Assembly: GCF_030163755.1 (NCBI RefSeq)
Contig: NZ_JASJOE010000007.1
Span: forward strand, 34,482 to 98,481
Origin: Roseicyclus amphidinii
Lineage (GTDB): Bacteria; Pseudomonadota; Alphaproteobacteria; Rhodobacterales; Rhodobacteraceae
Reading direction: 5' to 3'
Length of the DNA stretch: 64,000 bases
The position numbers and the translations under genes are program-made. Below the pieces are notes generated by a model. That model did not search any database. It was not told the DNA's origin and saw only the letters and a list, made by a program, of their open reading frames with translations. Below are positions 61,666-64,000 of the stretch, one piece after another (position 1 is the first letter of the stretch; each line of letters opens with the position of its first letter).

Positions 61666-62499
61666 TCACAGCCGGATCGGGTCGGATTTCGCCAGCCGGT
61701 CAAATGCCATCAGGCTGTCGATCAGCGCAGGCATCTGCGCAAGCGGGATCATGTTCGGCCCGTCCGAGGGCGCGCGGTCGGGGTCTTCATGGGTCTCGAT
61801 GAAAACGCCCGCGATGCCCAGCGAGACGGCGGCGCGCGCCATCACAGGCGCGAATTCGCGCTGCCCGCCCGAGCTGCCGCCCTGGCCGCCGGGCTGCTGC
61901 ACCGAATGGGTCGCGTCCATGATGACGGGGTAGCCCGTCTTCATCATCTCGGGCAGCGAGCGCATGTCGGCCACCAGCGCGTTGTAGCCGAAGCTTGCCC
62001 CCCGCTCGGTCAGAAGCAGACGGCGGTTGCCCGTGCTCTCGACCTTGGCCACGACGTTCTTCATGTCCCAGGGCGCGAGGAACTGGCCCTTCTTGATGTT
62101 GACCGCCGCGCCGGTCTCGCCCGCCGCCAGCAAGAGATCGGTCTGGCGGCAGAGAAAGGCCGGGATCTGGATGATGTCGCAGACCTCGGCCGCGGGCGCG
62201 CAGTGCTCGGGGCCGTGGACATCGGTCAGCACCGGGCAGCCCAGCTCGGCCTTGATGTCCGCGAGGATCGCCAGCCCCTCGTCCATGCCGAGGCCCCGCT
62301 TGCCCGACAGGCTGGTCCGGTTGGCCTTGTCGTAGCTCGCCTTGAAGACGAAGCCCGCCCCCACCGCCGCGCAGGCCTCGGCCATGGCGCGGGCGATCAT
62401 CAGCGCGTGGTCGCGCCCCTCCAGCTGGCAGGGGCCCGCGATGACCGTCAGGGGGATGTCGTTGCCAAAGGCCACGGGGCCCGTTTCCACGATCTGCAT
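61666..62499 (-). CDS. kdsA: 3-deoxy-8-phosphooctulonate synthase (Kdo8P synthase)
   Basis: A 277-residue aldolase that joins phosphoenolpyruvate and arabinose 5-phosphate to make Kdo 8-phosphate. The metal-ligand cysteine of the metal-dependent class is present as Cys24 in IAGPCQLEGRDH; Escherichia coli KdsA has Asn there. GAGFVFKASYDKANRTSLSGKRGLGMDEGL, TDVHGPEH, QIPAFLCRQTDLLLAAG and DATHSVQQPGG are conserved. Kdo here serves lipid A core or a Kdo-linked capsule. It follows the capsule-export gene at 62537 after 37 bp. Confidence 0.95.
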   Translation of the reverse strand: MQIVETGPVAFGNDIPLTVIAGPCQLEGRDHALMIARAMAEACAAVGAGFVFKASYDKANRTSLSGKRGLGMDEGLAILADIKAELGCPVLTDVHGPEHCAPAAEVCDIIQIPAFLCRQTDLLLAAGETGAAVNIKKGQFLAPWDMKNVVAKVESTGNRRLLLTERGASFGYNALVADMRSLPEMMKTGYPVIMDATHSVQQPGGQGGSSGGQREFAPVMARAAVSLGIAGVFIETHEDPDRAPSDGPNMIPLAQMPALIDSLMAFDRLAKSDPIRL

Positions 62500-62536
62500 G
62501 GGTGTCCTTCCGGTCGTCTCGGCCCCCGTCGGGGGC

Positions 62537-64000
62537 TCAGGTGCTGACCTGCTCGCGCAGGATCGACGCTGTCATCGACACCATCAGGTAGATGCCCGAG
62601 AACACGAAGAATGCAAGCAGGGTGTTCTCGAAGGCGCGCGGATAGGCGGCCTTGTCGGGAGCGACGGGAAACACCCCGATGGACAGGTAGAGAGACTGGC
62701 GGTTCGCCTCGATCCGGGCGGTTTCCATCGCCTGAAGGGCCTGGGCCAGCATCATCTGCCGGGTTTCAAGATCCGCCTGCGCGATCAGAAGCTCGGATTG
62801 GACGCGGGCGAGCGACGCGTTGCCGGCATCCGCCTCGGTCAGGCCGCCGCGCAATTCGGCGATCAGCGCCTCGAGCCGCGCGATGTTGTTCTGGGCCACC
62901 TCGACGCGCGTCGCGTTGGGGCTGCGCGCGGCCTGGATCTCGGCAAGGCGCAGCCGCTCCTGTTGCAGCTCCAGTTCGAAAGTGCCGATCTGGCTGAACA
63001 CCGCCGAAACCTCGGCCTCGGCCGAGAGCACGCCGCGCCGTTCCTGCAGCGCGAGGACGCGGGCCTGTGCCTCGGCGACGCGGCGCTCGGCATCCTCGTA
63101 GCTTTCGCGCGCACCGGCCATCTGGTCCTCGCGCAGGCGCTGGCTCATCTGGTCGACGCGTTCCTCGGCGTAGCGGATCATCGCCTCGGAAAAGGCCTGG
63201 CTCACCTGCGGGTCGGCGGCGAGCATTTCCAGCTTCACGACGCCCTCGGTCGGATCGTAGCCGATGGTCAGCTGGTCGCGGTAGGTGTCGTAGACGGTCT
63301 CGACCGCGGCATCGGGCGCGATCCTGACAAGCGGGTCGATGCGTGCTTCGGAAAAATGCTGACGGAATCCCAGCTCTTCGTCGAGGCGCAGCATCGCCTC
63401 GCGGCTTTCGAGGTAGCTTTGCACCACGATGCTTTCCTGCACCGTGGCGAAACTGCTGCCGCCCAGCAGGCTTCCAAGCCCGCCGGCCGAACCGGCACCG
63501 CCCTCGGCCTTCTGGATCACGAACTCGGTGTTGGTGGCATAAAGCGGCGTGGCCACGCGGTAGAAGTAGTAACCGACCAGCAAGGTGGGCAGCAGCACGA
63601 AGAAGGCCAGCCGACTGGCAAGGAGGATCAGGCGCTTGCGGCGGCGGCGCACGATGTCGCGCTGGACCTTCATGATCTCGGCGGCGCGTTCGTCGGCACT
63701 GAGCGGTCGCGGCGGAGCGGGCGGCGCGGGCGGCTGAACCGGGCGGGTCGTGGCGGGCAGGTTCGCCGCGCCCGGCTCGGGCTGGCCCTGGAGCGTCTCG
63801 GCGACGATCATGTCGAGCATGTTGGATTGCGAGAACGGGTCGATCCCGCGGGCGCGCAGCAGGCGCACGGCGTCGAAATCGGAACTCGGGCTCAGCCCGT
63901 GCTTTTGCGCGAGGCGCCGCGCCATGCGCAGCTGGCGCCCGGTCAGCCCCTCGGCCCGGATCGCGGCCAGCTCCTGCGCAGGGTTCGGCGCGGCGGGTTG
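62537..64000 (-). CDS. kpsE: Capsule polysaccharide export inner-membrane protein, KpsE/RkpR family (5' partial)
   Basis: The visible 487 residues continue past the right edge in the same frame (GLTGRQLRMARRLAQKHG). Two membrane anchors flank the periplasmic part: LILLASRLAFFVLLPTLLVGYYFY near visible residue 127 and LLAFFVFSGIYLMVSMTASIL near the C-terminus. Between them long coiled coils are evident (ARESYEDAERRVAEAQARVLALQERRGVLSAEAEVSAVFSQIG). This is the polysaccharide co-polymerase/export component of ABC-dependent capsule systems. The N-terminal Pro-rich cytosolic part is typical of rhodobacterial members. Confidence 0.87.
   Translation of the reverse strand, partial: QPAAPNPAQELAAIRAEGLTGRQLRMARRLAQKHGLSPSSDFDAVRLLRARGIDPFSQSNMLDMIVAETLQGQPEPGAANLPATTRPVQPPAPPAPPRPLSADERAAEIMKVQRDIVRRRRKRLILLASRLAFFVLLPTLLVGYYFYRVATPLYATNTEFVIQKAEGGAGSAGGLGSLLGGSSFATVQESIVVQSYLESREAMLRLDEELGFRQHFSEARIDPLVRIAPDAAVETVYDTYRDQLTIGYDPTEGVVKLEMLAADPQVSQAFSEAMIRYAEERVDQMSQRLREDQMAGARESYEDAERRVAEAQARVLALQERRGVLSAEAEVSAVFSQIGTFELELQQERLRLAEIQAARSPNATRVEVAQNNIARLEALIAELRGGLTEADAGNASLARVQSELLIAQADLETRQMMLAQALQAMETARIEANRQSLYLSIGVFPVAPDKAAYPRAFENTLLAFFVFSGIYLMVSMTASILREQVST

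Overview
The window is a high-GC, gene-dense stretch of chromosome from an alphaproteobacterium, most likely Rhodobacterales (Rhodobacteraceae/Roseobacter type). The clues are a crotonyl-CoA carboxylase/reductase of the ethylmalonyl-CoA pathway, a class I lysyl-tRNA synthetase, a DUF1523 protein, a CtrA-type box in front of a protein that resembles gene-transfer-agent head spikes, a Rhizobium-type rhamnose locus, and a Kdo capsule locus. No CRISPR array, rRNA operon, insertion sequence or complete prophage was seen. One tRNA gene, tRNA-Ser(GCU), is present.

Layout. 1-2766: the end of a PBP4-type carboxypeptidase, then a secreted phytase-like esterase behind a candidate Pho box. 2893-10069: LysR/oxidoreductase pair, cupin, peptide-type solute-binding protein, sulfotransferase-like protein, M20 deacylase, DUF1523 protein. 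10168-15942: didomain aldehyde dehydrogenase and deoC, rpe, and a Tat-exported 5'-nucleotidase interrupted by one in-frame TGA. 15978-18668: a pentaheme cytochrome c and a ferric-reductase-like membrane flavoprotein, divergent around an FNR-type site. 18680-25033: glycosyltransferase, ccr, acyltransferase, secreted protein, MFS transporter and TerB protein. 25144-34539: lysK, DUF4864 protein, the spike-like beta-helix protein, DUF427 and HugZ-type proteins, an overlapping AhpD-like/kinase-like/trmL set, and small proteins. 34555-42265: an orphan molybdenum hydroxylase subunit, aspartate dehydrogenase, an aromatic hydroxylase operon containing a low-GC orphan gene, a 3-hydroxyisobutyrate dehydrogenase-type enzyme and a Tat-exported intradiol dioxygenase. 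42414-50150: selU, valS, a DUF1992 protein, an SH3 protein, trpA, a VOC protein and ychF. 50202-50291: tRNA-Ser, followed by about 600 bp with no gene I can support. 50908-61598: complete rhamnose uptake and catabolism genes. 61666 to the end: kdsA and the start of a capsule-export locus.

The clearest pathway is L-rhamnose use. An ABC importer (rhaSTPQ), mutarotase (rhaU), isomerase (rhaI), kinase (rhaK) and aldolase/dehydrogenase (rhaD) are arranged divergently around a 51-bp region holding an inverted repeat likely bound by the DeoR-type regulator rhaR.

The most unusual signals not explained by genes are three clusters of tandem short perfect palindromes, mostly centred on TGCA. Each lies directly after a stop codon between co-directional genes (deoC to the aldehyde dehydrogenase, selU to valS, valS to the DUF1992 gene), and one 20-bp palindrome is identical at two sites 34 kb apart. 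Other points of interest are the CtrA box plus spike-like protein near a capsule locus, the Pho box, the FNR box, and the in-frame TGA. Functions rest on motif reading and family knowledge; no database search was run.
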